Positions 30,991 through 40,418 of a stretch of 64,000 bases of DNA are shown here, piece by piece; within the stretch, counting starts at the first letter, position 1; every line of letters begins with the position of its first letter. The stretch spans positions 4,866-68,865 of the forward strand of contig CAMUNZ010000001.1 in assembly GCA_947090385.1 (NCBI GenBank), written 5' to 3'. The translations under genes were made by a program, and so were the position numbers. The notes beneath the pieces were generated by a model. The model was not told the DNA's origin, ran no database searches, and saw nothing but the letters and a program-made list of their open reading frames with translations. This stretch comes from an uncultured Campylobacter sp. GTDB lineage: Bacteria; Campylobacterota; Campylobacteria; Campylobacterales; Campylobacteraceae.

Positions 30991-31658
30991 TAACTCCACC
31001 TGTTTTCTAAAATTTTTGATAGTTTTGATACTGGATAGCAAATCGCAAAATACAAGAAAAATATAAAGGAATAAATTATAAAAGGCGCCATATTATTTGA
31101 AAATAATGAATTTTCTATGATTTGTTGGCCGACTTTTACGATTTCTACAACGCCGATTAAAACGACGATTGATGTAGTTTTTATCATCCTGCTTAATAAA
31201 TTTATCACGGAAGGCACAAGTCTTCTTGTAGCAAGTGGAATAATGATATAAAAATAAATTTGCGTTTTTTTAAGTCCTAGCGATAAACTTGCTTCAAATT
31301 GATATTTTGGTATGCTTAAAATCGCGCTTCGCACTAAATCCATCATCTCAAAAACTCCCCAAATGCTAAAAACTATAATCGAAGCAGAAATTGCGTTTAA
31401 ATGAATATCTAAAATTTTACTAAGTCCAAAATAAACTAAAAAAAGCCAAACAAGTTGTGGCATAACTCGCACGATTTCAAGACAAATTTTTAAAATAAAA
31501 TAGATAAATTTATTTTTTAAACTCATTAAAACGCCAAGAAATAAGCCACCGATTAAAGATATCGCAATCGCTATAAAAGAAATTTCTAAACTTACAAAAA
31601 GCCCATTCATCAAACGAGCGAAATTTTCACCTTCAAAAATCAAATTAAGCATTTGCAT
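30990..31658 (-). CDS. Polar amino-acid ABC transporter, permease 2
   Basis: Inner-membrane permease of the HisM/GlnP family, 222 residues, about five helices, with the coupling-loop region EASLSLGLKKTQIYFYIIIPLA (family EAA pattern) near residue 143. It overlaps permease 1 by 14 bases at its start (ATG 31658) and its stop overlaps the start of the type IIG enzyme by one base (TAATG). The pair should form the membrane channel for the ATPase at 27.2 kb. Confidence 0.9.
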   Translation of the reverse strand: MQMLNLIFEGENFARLMNGLFVSLEISFIAIAISLIGGLFLGVLMSLKNKFIYFILKICLEIVRVMPQLVWLFLVYFGLSKILDIHLNAISASIIVFSIWGVFEMMDLVRSAILSIPKYQFEASLSLGLKKTQIYFYIIIPLATRRLVPSVINLLSRMIKTTSIVVLIGVVEIVKVGQQIIENSLFSNNMAPFIIYSFIFFLYFAICYPVSKLSKILENRWS

Positions 31659-32298
31659 AATTTAACCTTTTTTCTAAAAAAGTTAAAAACAAAGATATCG
31701 GTAAAATTATAATCAAATACGAAACGACAAGCATAAACAAAGCCTCGTTTGTCATATAATAAAGCCCCATAATATCTTTTGTAACATAAACTAAATCAGC
31801 TAAAGCAACTATGCTTACAATCGAAGTTTCTTTCAATAAAAAAATTATATTTGCAGATATTGAAGCAAGCGAAATTCTTAAAATTTGCGGAAGCAAAATA
31901 TAAAAAATCAGTTGATTTTGACTAAATCCAAGCGAAAGAGCGGATTGGATTTGTGCTTTTTTGATCGCTTCAAATCCGCTTCTAAAACTTTCACTCATAT
32001 AACTTCCACCTAAAAATGCAAGACCGATTACGGCACATTCAAAACTTTCAAGCGAAATTCCGATTTTTGGCAAACCAAAATATAAAAAAAATAGTTGTAT
32101 TAAAAGCGGAGTATTTCTCGAAATTTCAACATAAATATCACAAATTTTTGCTAAAAATTTGATTTTAAAAATTTTCACCCAAAGTATAAAAAATCCAATT
32201 ATCAAGCTAAATAAAATTCCTAAAAACGCAAGTTTTAATGTCAAAATTCCAGCTTTTATATACAAAGGATAAAATTCGTTTATAAACTCAAAATCCAT
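31645..32298 (-). CDS. Polar amino-acid ABC transporter, permease 1
   Basis: Second permease of the same family, 217 residues, with the EAA-type loop QSALSLGFSQNQLIFYILLPQ near residue 118 and the helix segment NTPLLIQLFFLYFGLP near residue 62, both typical of amino-acid permeases. It is the first gene of the minus-strand operon; its start faces the cytochrome gene across a 107-base divergent gap that must hold both promoters. No solute-binding protein gene is in the operon; a candidate lies at 13.5 kb. Confidence 0.9.
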   Translation of the reverse strand: MDFEFINEFYPLYIKAGILTLKLAFLGILFSLIIGFFILWVKIFKIKFLAKICDIYVEISRNTPLLIQLFFLYFGLPKIGISLESFECAVIGLAFLGGSYMSESFRSGFEAIKKAQIQSALSLGFSQNQLIFYILLPQILRISLASISANIIFLLKETSIVSIVALADLVYVTKDIMGLYYMTNEALFMLVVSYLIIILPISLFLTFLEKRLNYANA

Positions 32299-32405
32299 AA
32301 CCTTCCTCGAAAAAATTGACTATTTTAACTTTTAATTCTTAAAAAATTCAAAATGGATTATATTTTTTTTGATAATATTGCGGAATTTTTAATTGGAGTT
32401 GTTAG

Positions 32406-32798
32406 ATGAAAAAAATTACATTATTTGTAACTATTTTTTTTATTTTGTTGGGCTGTGAAGATGAAAAGATAAAAAACGAAACAAAACAAGAAACAAAAAT
32501 AGAACAAAATATTACACAAAAAAATCTGCAAATTTCGCAAATAAAAGAGGATTTTGATGCAAAATATATTTACAATATAAAATGCAAAGTTTGCCACGGC
32601 ACGGACGCAAAAACATTAGCACTTGGAAAAAGTAGAGTTTTAGCAAATTTGAGCGAAAATGAAATTATTTTATCTTTAATCGGATATCAAAATGGCACTT
32701 ATGGCGGCGATTTAAAAGCCACGATGAAGCCGATGGTAAAAAATTTAAGCATCGACGATATAAAAGAGCTGGCAAAATTTATAAAAAGTTTGAATTAA
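32406..32798 (+). CDS. Monoheme c-type cytochrome, probable lipoprotein
   Basis: Class I cytochrome c of 130 residues. The N-terminus is a lipoprotein signal (hydrophobic stretch ending LLGC, Cys about residue 17), followed by a charged linker and a heme site CKVCH near residue 60; the distal Met is probably in ATMKPMV near residue 103. It closely resembles the shorter cytochrome at 48055-48348 (shared LALG, GY.NG.YG, ELAKFIK). It is one base upstream of nadK, so the two are probably co-transcribed. Confidence 0.88.
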   Translation: MKKITLFVTIFFILLGCEDEKIKNETKQETKIEQNITQKNLQISQIKEDFDAKYIYNIKCKVCHGTDAKTLALGKSRVLANLSENEIILSLIGYQNGTYGGDLKATMKPMVKNLSIDDIKELAKFIKSLN

Positions 32799-32799
32799 A

Positions 32800-33651
32800 A
32801 TGTTAGAAAATATAAAAAAAGTTGGACTTATAGCTAAAAACGAAGAAATTTTGGTCGCAAATTACAAAATTTTAAACGAAATTTTAAGCAAATTTGATAT
32901 CGAAATTTTATTAGAAAGCAAAATTTCAAAAGCCGTAAAAAAACGCGGCATGAAATTAAATAAAATTTTTGAAAAAAGCGATTTTTTGATAAGCCTTGGA
33001 GGAGATGGCACGTTAATTTCGCTTTGTAGACAAAGTTTTGATTATAATTTGCCAGTTTTAGGAATTCACGCAGGGCGACTTGGATTTTTAACAGATATTA
33101 ATTTAAATGAAATTTCGCAATTTTTTGATGATTTTTTTAAAGGAAATTACGAAATTGAAGAGCCATTTATGCTAGATGTAAAAATCGTCAAAAAAAATCG
33201 AAAAATTTTAGAAAAAATCGCTTTTAACGACGCAGTTTTTGTGCGAAAAAACGCAGCAAGTATAGTAAAAATCGACGCTTTTTTAAACGAAAAATGTTTT
33301 AATTCATATTTTGGCGATGGACTTATAGTATCAACACCAGTTGGTTCAACTGGATATAATATGAGTGCTGGCGGAAGCATAATTTATCCTTTAAGCAATG
33401 TTTTTGTTTTAAGTCCGATTTGTTCGCATTCTTTAACACAAAGAAGCGTTGTTTTACCAAAAAATTTCAAAGTAAAACTAAAAAGCGAAGATGAAATTTT
33501 GCTAGTTATCGACGGACAAGATTGCTTTGAAATGAGTGAAATTTCTGAAGTAATTGTCGGAATTTCTGATAAAAAAGCAAAATTAATTCGCCATTTAAAC
33601 AGAGATTATTTTCAAATTTTAAAAGAAAAACTCAAATGGGGGCATTTTTGA
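32800..33651 (+). CDS. nadK: NAD kinase
   Basis: Phosphorylates NAD+ to NADP+. The 283-residue protein has the family GGDGT motif in LGGDGTLISL near residue 68 and the second conserved region SAGGSIIYPL near residue 189, preceded by STPVGSTGYN. It forms part of a plus-strand run nadK-recN-tatD like that of C. jejuni. The recN start lies 15 bases before its stop. Confidence 0.94.
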   Translation: MLENIKKVGLIAKNEEILVANYKILNEILSKFDIEILLESKISKAVKKRGMKLNKIFEKSDFLISLGGDGTLISLCRQSFDYNLPVLGIHAGRLGFLTDINLNEISQFFDDFFKGNYEIEEPFMLDVKIVKKNRKILEKIAFNDAVFVRKNAASIVKIDAFLNEKCFNSYFGDGLIVSTPVGSTGYNMSAGGSIIYPLSNVFVLSPICSHSLTQRSVVLPKNFKVKLKSEDEILLVIDGQDCFEMSEISEVIVGISDKKAKLIRHLNRDYFQILKEKLKWGHF

Positions 33652-35171
33652 TAGATAGAATTTTTATAAAAAATAATTTATCTTTTGACAAAATTGAGTT
33701 AAATTTTAGCAAAGGATTAAATGTTTTTACCGGCGTTAGCGGAAGTGGAAAGTCTGTTTTATTTCGTGCAATTTTAGGAATTTTTGGATTTTGCGAAGCC
33801 GTCGCAAAAACTGCAGAAGCCGATGTTTGTTTAAAATTTGAAATGGATGAGTTTGGCATAGAAAACGAAGAGATAAACACTTTTAAACTTAGCAAAGATA
33901 AAACTTTAAGATATTTTATAAACTCACAAAATATATCAAAAAAGAATTTAACCCAGATTTCATCTCAAAAAATAAAATTTTTAAGTACAAAAGATGAAAA
34001 TGAGTTTGAAAATTCTGTGCTTTTATCTTCAATCGACAAAATAGTTTTATCAAAAAACAAAAATTTTTATAAAATTTTAGAAAATTTTGAAAATATTTTT
34101 AATGAATTTTGCAAAACAAAAAAAGAGCTTGACGAAATAAACGAACAAGAAAATAAAATCGAAGAATTAAAAGAATTTGCAAAATTTGAAATAGATAAAA
34201 TAGAAAAAATTTCCCCAAAAATAGGCGAATTTGATGAATTGATGGAAATCAAAAAAAAGCTTTCTAAAAGAGATAAAATAATCGAACTTTGGGCAAAAGC
34301 CGATCAAATTTTTGAGATCGAAAACATCGTTTTAGAAGCTTTAAGGATTAGCGACATTGATAGCGCATTTTTTGAAAATACATTAAACGAATTAAGAATT
34401 GCAAAAGAGAGTTTAAATTTAGAAGAATTAGACGAAATAGACATAGAAAAAATTTTGGATAGAATTGAAATTTTAAGCAATTTAAATCATCGATATGGAA
34501 GCGAAAAAGAGGCGCTAGAAATTTTAGAAAAAAGAAAAATTGAACTTGAAAAATATGAAAAAATTGAATTCGAAAAAGAGCAAATAAGTTTAAAATTTGA
34601 TAGTTTAAATAAAGAAATTTTACAAATTTCAGAGCAAATTTCTAAATTTAGAAAAGAGGCATTAAAAGAGTTTAAAAAGCGCGTAAATTCGTATTTAAAA
34701 GAGCTTTATATGAATGAAATAAATTTTGATTTGATTGATAAAAAAATCGAATCTGACGGGAAAGATTTGATTATTTTAAATATAAATGGAGCGAATTTAA
34801 AAAATTTAAGCTCGGGCGAATTAAATAGATTGAAATTAGCCTTTATAGCGGTAAATGCGGATCTTACAAATAGTGGCAATGGAGTTATATTTTTAGACGA
34901 AATAGATTCAAATTTAAGCGGAAAAGAGGCGATGAGTATCGCAGATATTTTGGTAAAAATCTCGAAATTTTATCAAATTTTTGCAATCTCGCATCAACCA
35001 CAACTTAGTTCAAAAGCAAATTCACATTTCTTAGTAGAAAAAAACGGCGAAAAATCAACAGTAAAAGAGATAAAAAAAGATGAAAAAATTACTGAATTAG
35101 CAAGGATGATAAGTGGAGAAAATATCACAAACGAGGCTTCAGAATTTGCTAGAGCTTTAAGCAAAAATTAA
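33636..35171 (+). CDS. recN: DNA repair protein RecN (short epsilonproteobacterial form)
   Basis: SMC-like ATPase for double-strand break repair. The 511-residue length fits the Campylobacter/Helicobacter form, shorter than E. coli RecN. Walker A is GVSGSGKSV near residue 32; residues about 140-360 are coiled-coil rich in Glu/Lys; the signature LSSGELNRLKLA is near 393; Walker B IFLDEID is near 418, followed by the ISHQPQL H-loop. ATG 33636 overlaps nadK by 16 bases. Confidence 0.93.
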   Translation: MGAFLIDRIFIKNNLSFDKIELNFSKGLNVFTGVSGSGKSVLFRAILGIFGFCEAVAKTAEADVCLKFEMDEFGIENEEINTFKLSKDKTLRYFINSQNISKKNLTQISSQKIKFLSTKDENEFENSVLLSSIDKIVLSKNKNFYKILENFENIFNEFCKTKKELDEINEQENKIEELKEFAKFEIDKIEKISPKIGEFDELMEIKKKLSKRDKIIELWAKADQIFEIENIVLEALRISDIDSAFFENTLNELRIAKESLNLEELDEIDIEKILDRIEILSNLNHRYGSEKEALEILEKRKIELEKYEKIEFEKEQISLKFDSLNKEILQISEQISKFRKEALKEFKKRVNSYLKELYMNEINFDLIDKKIESDGKDLIILNINGANLKNLSSGELNRLKLAFIAVNADLTNSGNGVIFLDEIDSNLSGKEAMSIADILVKISKFYQIFAISHQPQLSSKANSHFLVEKNGEKSTVKEIKKDEKITELARMISGENITNEASEFARALSKN

Positions 35172-35236
35172 GCTATTAATTTTCTATTAAGCTTTTTTAA
35201 ATAAAATCAAAAGCTTTATTAAAATTTGGAGATTTT

Positions 35237-36013
35237 ATGATTATTGATACACATTGTCATTTAGACGATGAAGCTTATTTTAGTGATTTAGATGAAGTTT
35301 TAAATAATGCAAAATTAAGCGGAGTCGAAAAAATAGTAATTCCCGGAGCCGACTTAAATGATTTGCAAAGAGCTGTAAATTTATGCGAAAAATATGAAAA
35401 TTTATATTTTGCAGTTGGTGTGCATCCTTATAATGTTGATAATTTTAAAATCGAAAATTTAGTAAAATTTATAAATCACAAAAAATGCGTTGGAGTTGGA
35501 GAGTGCGGATTAGATTATTTTCATTTTAAAAATTTAACTGAAGATGAAAAAAATCAGCAAAAAAAATTACAAAAAGATGTTTTTAAAACTCAAATAAAAT
35601 TAGCCATAGATTATAAAAAACCTTTGATTTTACACATCAGAGAAGCGAACGAAGATGCGTATAAAATTTTAAAAAAATACGCAAAAGATCTAATCGGCGG
35701 AGTTTTTCATTGTTTTAATGCGAACGAAATTTTTTTGGAATTTAAAGAGCAAAATTTTTTTTATGGTATCGGTGGCGTTTTGACTTTTAAAAATGCAAAA
35801 AAATTAGTAGAAATTTTACCAAAAATAGGCATACAAAACATAATTATAGAAACGGATGGCCCATATCTCGCACCAGAACCAAATCGTGGCAAAAGAAATG
35901 AACCAGCTTTTACAAAATTTGTTGTAGAAAAAATTTCCAAAATTTTGGAACTTGATGAAAATTTCATTGAAGAGGTTACGACAAAAAACGCAAAAAAACT
36001 ATTTTTGATTTAA
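35237..36013 (+). CDS. tatD: TatD-family metal-dependent DNase
   Basis: TIM-barrel hydrolase, 258 residues, of the TatD group (3'-5' DNase, repair and RNA quality functions reported). Metal ligands are visible in DTHCHLDDE near the N-terminus, GECGLDY near residue 93, HIREAN near 133, FHCF near 157, and ETDGPYLAPEP near 205. ATG 35237 follows TTGGAG. It is eight bases upstream of the transglycosylase gene. Confidence 0.93.
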   Translation: MIIDTHCHLDDEAYFSDLDEVLNNAKLSGVEKIVIPGADLNDLQRAVNLCEKYENLYFAVGVHPYNVDNFKIENLVKFINHKKCVGVGECGLDYFHFKNLTEDEKNQQKKLQKDVFKTQIKLAIDYKKPLILHIREANEDAYKILKKYAKDLIGGVFHCFNANEIFLEFKEQNFFYGIGGVLTFKNAKKLVEILPKIGIQNIIIETDGPYLAPEPNRGKRNEPAFTKFVVEKISKILELDENFIEEVTTKNAKKLFLI

Positions 36014-36021
36014 GGAAGAAT

Positions 36022-37071
36022 ATGAAAATTTTGAAAATTTTATTTTTGACCTGTATGATTGTATGGGGAAAATCGACAGTTGTCGAAAATCATTTAAAAG
36101 TTTTTACTCTTTTTAATATAGATTTAAGCAAAGAGAATATGTCGCTTATACAAGATTTTAGAAAAAGTATCGATTTTCACGATACAAAAGAGCTTATGAA
36201 TGCTTTAGATAATAATCCAAGAAATGCTTATATGATTTATAGCGAACTTAAAAACATAGATGCGCCTGAATTTTTGCTTTATCTTGCAATCAGCGAATCA
36301 AAACTAAAAAATAACGCAAAATCAAGCGTAAAAGCGACTGGCGTTTGGCAATTTATGAGGCCAACAGCAAAGCATTATGGATTGCAAATAAATAAAGAAC
36401 TTGATGAAAGAATCGATCCGATAGTTTCAACAGACGCGGCTGTTAGATATTTAAATTATTTAAACAAAATGTTTGGAAAATGGTATTTAGCTGTTATGGC
36501 TTACAATTGCGGAGAAGGAAAACTTTTAAAAGTTATCAAAAAAAATGGAAACGATGAATTTTTAAGTCTTATGAATTCGCCATTTTTGCCAGGAGAGACA
36601 AAAATGTTTATGAAAAAAATCATCAAAATGGTTTATATCGGAGAAAACCAAAATATTGATGAATATTTTACAAATTTGCAAAAACCAAACGAACTTATAA
36701 AAGTAGATGTAAAAGCTGGCACAAAATTATCTTCATTTTCAAAAATCGCCGGAGTTAGTTTTGATAAATTAAAAAAACTAAATCCACATTTGTTAAAAAA
36801 TCAAGCACCAAAAAACCAAAATTATCATTTTTATTTGCCAAAAATTTATCTAGCAAATTACAACGAAAAACTCGCAAAAATGCCAAAATATGAAATTTAT
36901 ATCGTCAAAAATGGCGATACTTTAAGCCACATAGCGCAAAAATTTGATATAGGTAAAGATTATATAAAAAACGAAAATAATTTAAAAAATGACAATATAA
37001 AAATAAATCAAGAGCTATTAATCCCAGTTTTAGAAATTTCAAGTATAAAATCAAAAATAACAAAAAGTTAG
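36022..37071 (+). CDS. mltD: MltD-like lytic transglycosylase with two LysM domains
   Basis: Cuts peptidoglycan glycan strands in the periplasm. The 349-residue protein has an N-terminal signal (about 1-17) without an obvious lipobox; a lysozyme-like transglycosylase domain with the catalytic Glu in AISESKL near residue 92 and the GVWQFM and MAYNCGEG segments; and two LysM peptidoglycan-binding modules, one weak (about 232-280) and one clear (VKNGDTLSHIAQKF, about 294-341). It directly precedes rlpA, another septal peptidoglycan-acting protein. Confidence 0.92.
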   Translation: MKILKILFLTCMIVWGKSTVVENHLKVFTLFNIDLSKENMSLIQDFRKSIDFHDTKELMNALDNNPRNAYMIYSELKNIDAPEFLLYLAISESKLKNNAKSSVKATGVWQFMRPTAKHYGLQINKELDERIDPIVSTDAAVRYLNYLNKMFGKWYLAVMAYNCGEGKLLKVIKKNGNDEFLSLMNSPFLPGETKMFMKKIIKMVYIGENQNIDEYFTNLQKPNELIKVDVKAGTKLSSFSKIAGVSFDKLKKLNPHLLKNQAPKNQNYHFYLPKIYLANYNEKLAKMPKYEIYIVKNGDTLSHIAQKFDIGKDYIKNENNLKNDNIKINQELLIPVLEISSIKSKITKS

Positions 37072-37079
37072 GAGATTTC

Positions 37080-37789
37080 TTGAAAATCAAATTTTTAATC
37101 TTAATTTTGCCGATTTTTTTATTGACTGGTTGTTTTTTTAGCTCACCAAAAACTCCTACAAAAAAATCAGGTCATATACGATTAACGGCAAGACTTATTA
37201 TCCAACGCAAGTTAAAGTTGGACAAAAAGAGCGTGGAAATGCTAGCTGGTATGGACCAAATTTTCATGGAAAAAGCACAAGTAACGGCGAAAGATACAAT
37301 ATGTATGCCATGACGGCAGCGCACAAAACGTATCCGATGAATACGATGGTGAAAGTTAAAAGTTTAGAAAATGATAAAAGCATAATAGTAAGAATCAACG
37401 ATCGCGGGCCGTTTGTATCTGGAAGAATTATAGATTTAAGCAAAGAAGCGGCTAAAAGAATGGATATGCTAAGAAAAGGCACGATGAAAGTAGAAATCGA
37501 AGTTGTGGGGTTTAATAAACAAATTTCAAAAAACTCTCAGCAAAATCAAGAAATTTTTACAGGTGGCACATTTATGGTACAAATCGGGGCTTTTAGAAGA
37601 TATTTGGGTGCGCAAACTTATAAAAATCATTTTAATAATTACGCAAATTATAAAACAAAAATCAAAGAATTTGAGCTTGACGGATATCCGATTTACCGAG
37701 TTTTTTTAACAGGATTTAGAAGCGAAAACGAAGCAAGAGATTTTATTTATAACGGACATTTTACAGGCGCATTTATAACAAGGGAATAA
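37080..37789 (+). pseudogene. rlpA: RlpA-family septal transglycosylase-like lipoprotein, frameshifted at A7
   Basis: RlpA lipoproteins bind denuded glycan strands through a SPOR domain and can cleave them. From TTG 37080 (TAGGAG before it) the first part has a lipoprotein signal ending LLTGC and then drifts into unrelated sequence. The true continuation, from [10 protein letters not shown] through the double-psi-barrel segment [16 protein letters not shown] and NDRGPF to a C-terminal SPOR domain, lies in another frame to TAA 37789. The switch falls at an A7 run (37160-37166); one extra A gives an intact protein of about 236 residues. The only lesion is in a slippage-prone run, so this may be variation or a sequence error rather than loss. 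Confidence 0.85.
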
Positions 37790-37791
37790 AA

Positions 37792-38364
37792 ATGATAGAA
37801 AAAATTCGCAATACAAAAGAGACAAACATAAAACTAAATTTAGAAATTTATGGAAACGGTAAAGCGGAAATTTCTACAAAAATCGGCTTTTTTGATCATA
37901 TGTTAAATGCTTTTACTAAACACTCTTTGATTGATTTAAAACTTCGATGCAATGGCGATTTAGAAGTGGATTTTCATCACAGCGTAGAAGATTGTGGGAT
38001 AGTTTTAGGAGAAGCGATTGCTTGTGAAATTTATCCTATAAAAAATATCGAAAGATACGCAAATGCAACAGTAGTAATGGACGAAACAGCAGTTGAATGC
38101 GTTTTAGATTTAGGCGGAAGAGCGTTTTTATTTTACAACGGATTAAAAAATGGACAAATTGGCGAATTTGACGCAGAATTAATAGAAGAATTTTTTCGTG
38201 CCCTTGCGTTTAATGCAAAAATCACACTTCATATAAATTTACTTCGCGGATCAAATAAACATCATATCGCAGAAGCCACATTTAAGGCATTTGCTATCGC
38301 CTTTAGAAGAGCTTTAACTATAAATGAAAAAATCGGAATTCCTAGCACAAAGGGTATTTTATGA
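37792..38364 (+). CDS. hisB: Imidazoleglycerol-phosphate dehydratase
   Basis: Histidine-pathway enzyme, monofunctional form of 190 residues with no phosphatase domain. The manganese-binding His clusters are present: FFDHMLNAFTKH near residue 33, FHHSVEDCG near 63, and NKHHIAEATFKA near 152. No other his gene is in the window, so the pathway is dispersed, as in C. jejuni in part. It overlaps kdsC by four bases. Confidence 0.95.
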   Translation: MIEKIRNTKETNIKLNLEIYGNGKAEISTKIGFFDHMLNAFTKHSLIDLKLRCNGDLEVDFHHSVEDCGIVLGEAIACEIYPIKNIERYANATVVMDETAVECVLDLGGRAFLFYNGLKNGQIGEFDAELIEEFFRALAFNAKITLHINLLRGSNKHHIAEATFKAFAIAFRRALTINEKIGIPSTKGIL

Positions 38365-38849
38365 TAGAAATTATTTTTTTAGATGTTGATGGATGTTTGA
38401 CAGATGGAGGACTTTATTACACAAATTCTGGAGATGAGTTTAAAAAATTTGATGTAAAAGATGGATTCGCAATCGAACAATGGATAAAATCTGGCAAAAA
38501 AATAGCGATAATAACTGGCAAAATTTCTAAAATTGTAGAAAAAAGAGCGAATGATTTAAAAATAAATTTTGTTTATCAAGGCGTAAAAAATAAATTAGAA
38601 ATTGCGAAACAAATTTTAAAGGAACAAAATTTAAATTTTGAAAACGCAGCAGCAATCGGCGATGATTACAATGATATAAAGCTTTTAAATTCCGTAAAAT
38701 TTAGTTTTCAACCAAAGAATGCAATCAAATGTTTAACAACAAATTTTAAATTAAAAAATAAAGGCGGATGCGGTGCAGTGCGCGAAATGATAGAAAAAAT
38801 CATAGAGCTAAATGGGCAAAAAGATGAGTGGATTAATAAGTGGTTATAA
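38361..38849 (+). CDS. kdsC: KdsC-like HAD phosphatase (Kdo 8-phosphate phosphatase)
   Basis: HAD-superfamily phosphatase that removes phosphate from Kdo-8-phosphate in LPS synthesis. The 162-residue protein has motif I DVDGCLTDG near residue 8, motif II ITGK near 52, and motif III GDDYNDIKLL near 101, with no cap domain, as for KdsC. It starts in the hisB stop (ATGA) and is followed by lptC and lptA, a common LPS gene arrangement. Confidence 0.92.
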   Translation: MIEIIFLDVDGCLTDGGLYYTNSGDEFKKFDVKDGFAIEQWIKSGKKIAIITGKISKIVEKRANDLKINFVYQGVKNKLEIAKQILKEQNLNFENAAAIGDDYNDIKLLNSVKFSFQPKNAIKCLTTNFKLKNKGGCGAVREMIEKIIELNGQKDEWINKWL

Positions 38850-39355
38850 AAATTTTTTATTTTACAATTGCCATTTTTAGCGTCTGCATGGTATTTTTGA
38901 TGTTGCAAAATCCGTATGAAGAAATCATCACAAAAAATGATATAAAAATCGCCAACACGGTTATTTACAATATTACAAATTACGAATCAAACGAAACAGG
39001 AATTATAAGAATTTATCAAGCAAAAAACGTAAAAAGATATAAAGATAAAGATGAATTTTCTGATTTTTATGCACAAATTTTAGACGATACAAACTCGACA
39101 TTAAATTCCAAAAAAGTTATAAGTCGCAAAAATATTTTGGAATTTTTAGACGATGTAATTTATAAAAACACAGATAATTTAAAAATAAACTCAAAACTTG
39201 TTTTATATGATTTAAAAGATAAAAATTTAACCATTCCACGCAAATTCAAAATCACACAAAATCAAAATAAAATAGTAGGAAAAAATTTAATTTATGATAC
39301 ACAAAATAAACAAATTTACGCAAAAAAGGTCAAATTATGGTATTTAGAAAACTAA
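38840..39355 (+). CDS. lptC: LPS export protein LptC
   Basis: Bitopic inner-membrane protein of the LPS transport bridge, 171 residues: one N-terminal membrane helix (about 3-22), then a periplasmic beta-jellyroll. Sequence identity in this family is low; the call rests on size, topology and position between kdsC and lptA. The start is GTG 38840, overlapping kdsC by 10 bases, and the end overlaps lptA by 19. Confidence 0.8.
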   Translation: MVIKIFYFTIAIFSVCMVFLMLQNPYEEIITKNDIKIANTVIYNITNYESNETGIIRIYQAKNVKRYKDKDEFSDFYAQILDDTNSTLNSKKVISRKNILEFLDDVIYKNTDNLKINSKLVLYDLKDKNLTIPRKFKITQNQNKIVGKNLIYDTQNKQIYAKKVKLWYLEN

Positions 39356-39798
39356 TTTTTTTGATTTTTTTAGGAGTTTTATTTGGTAATGAAATTATCG
39401 TAACTGCGGATAATTTTTTTGCGGATGAAAAAAAATTAATCACGATCTTAAATGGCAATGTAACGATAAAAAGAGGCAAAAATGATACACTTTTTGCACA
39501 AAAAGCAAAAATCTTTTTAAATAAAGATAAAAAACCTATAAAATATGAAGCAAGAGAAAATGCAAATTTTAGAGTAACGATAGAAAATAAAAATTACGAA
39601 GGAAAAGCGGATTTTTTAAGTTATGATCCGATAAAAAAACTCTACACAATGAAAGGTAACGCTTTTTTACATGAAATTTCTAGCAACAAAAAAGTATATG
39701 CTCAAGAAATTATAGTAAATCAAAAAAAAGGCACTTACGAAGTAAAAAGCAATGAAAAAAAACCAGCAAAAATCATTTTTAAAGTTGAAGAAAAGTGA
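39337..39798 (+). CDS. lptA: LPS export periplasmic bridge protein LptA
   Basis: Periplasmic OstA-type beta-jellyroll that carries LPS to the outer membrane, 153 residues. A signal peptide (about 1-19) precedes VTADNFFADEKK, the family N-terminus, and ILNGNVTIKRG near residue 37. It lies between lptC and engB with overlapping ends, as in C. jejuni. Confidence 0.88.
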   Translation: MVFRKLIFLIFLGVLFGNEIIVTADNFFADEKKLITILNGNVTIKRGKNDTLFAQKAKIFLNKDKKPIKYEARENANFRVTIENKNYEGKADFLSYDPIKKLYTMKGNAFLHEISSNKKVYAQEIIVNQKKGTYEVKSNEKKPAKIIFKVEEK

Positions 39799-40394
39799 TA
39801 GAAATTGTAAATGCTAGTTTTAAGATTTCGGCATCTTCGTTACAAAATTCGCCAAATAGTGCATTAAGTGAAGTTGTTTTTTTGGGACGTTCAAATGTCG
39901 GAAAAAGTAGTTTTATAAACAAAATTTTACAAAAAAACTCATTAGCAAAAACAGCAAATACGCCAGGAAAAACAAGACTTATAAACTATTTTGATGCAAA
40001 ATTTAAAATTGATGAAAACTCTTATGCAAATTTATATTTTGTCGATCTTCCAGGATATGGTTACGCAAAAGTAAGCAAAAAAATGGCAAATGAGTGGCAA
40101 AAAAATTTAGATGAATTTTTAAAATCTCGTCCTAATATCCGCGTTTTTGTGCATTTGCGAGACAGCAGACAATTTGACATGAAACTTGATTTAGATGTAA
40201 ATAACTATATAAAAAGTTTTTTAAAAAATGATCAAGTTTTGTTAAATTTCTATACAAAAAGCGACAAAATAAATCAAAGTGAAAAATCAGCCGTTTTAAG
40301 ATTTGATAAAAATGCTTTTTTTATATCTTCGTTAAAAAATCAAGGCATAAATGAAGCAAGAGATTTAATCGTAAAAAAGGCGCTTGGATTATGA
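39795..40394 (+). CDS. engB: Ribosome-biogenesis GTPase EngB (YsxC/YihA)
   Basis: GTPase needed for 50S assembly, 199 residues. G1 GRSNVGKSS near residue 32, G3 DLPGYGYAKV near 82, G4 TKSD near 153 and G5 ISSLK are all visible. The start is GTG 39795, overlapping the lptA stop (GTGA). Downstream a 19-codon frame also begins at its stop (ATGA at 40391) but I do not treat it as a gene. Confidence 0.94.
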   Translation: MIEIVNASFKISASSLQNSPNSALSEVVFLGRSNVGKSSFINKILQKNSLAKTANTPGKTRLINYFDAKFKIDENSYANLYFVDLPGYGYAKVSKKMANEWQKNLDEFLKSRPNIRVFVHLRDSRQFDMKLDLDVNNYIKSFLKNDQVLLNFYTKSDKINQSEKSAVLRFDKNAFFISSLKNQGINEARDLIVKKALGL

Positions 40395-40418
40395 TTTATG
40401 AAAAAGAGAGTTTAAAAA

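Noticed and set aside
35166..35210. Terminator between recN and tatD
   Set aside because: AAGCT...AAGCTTTTTT can pair over only five bases with a long loop; too weak to call.
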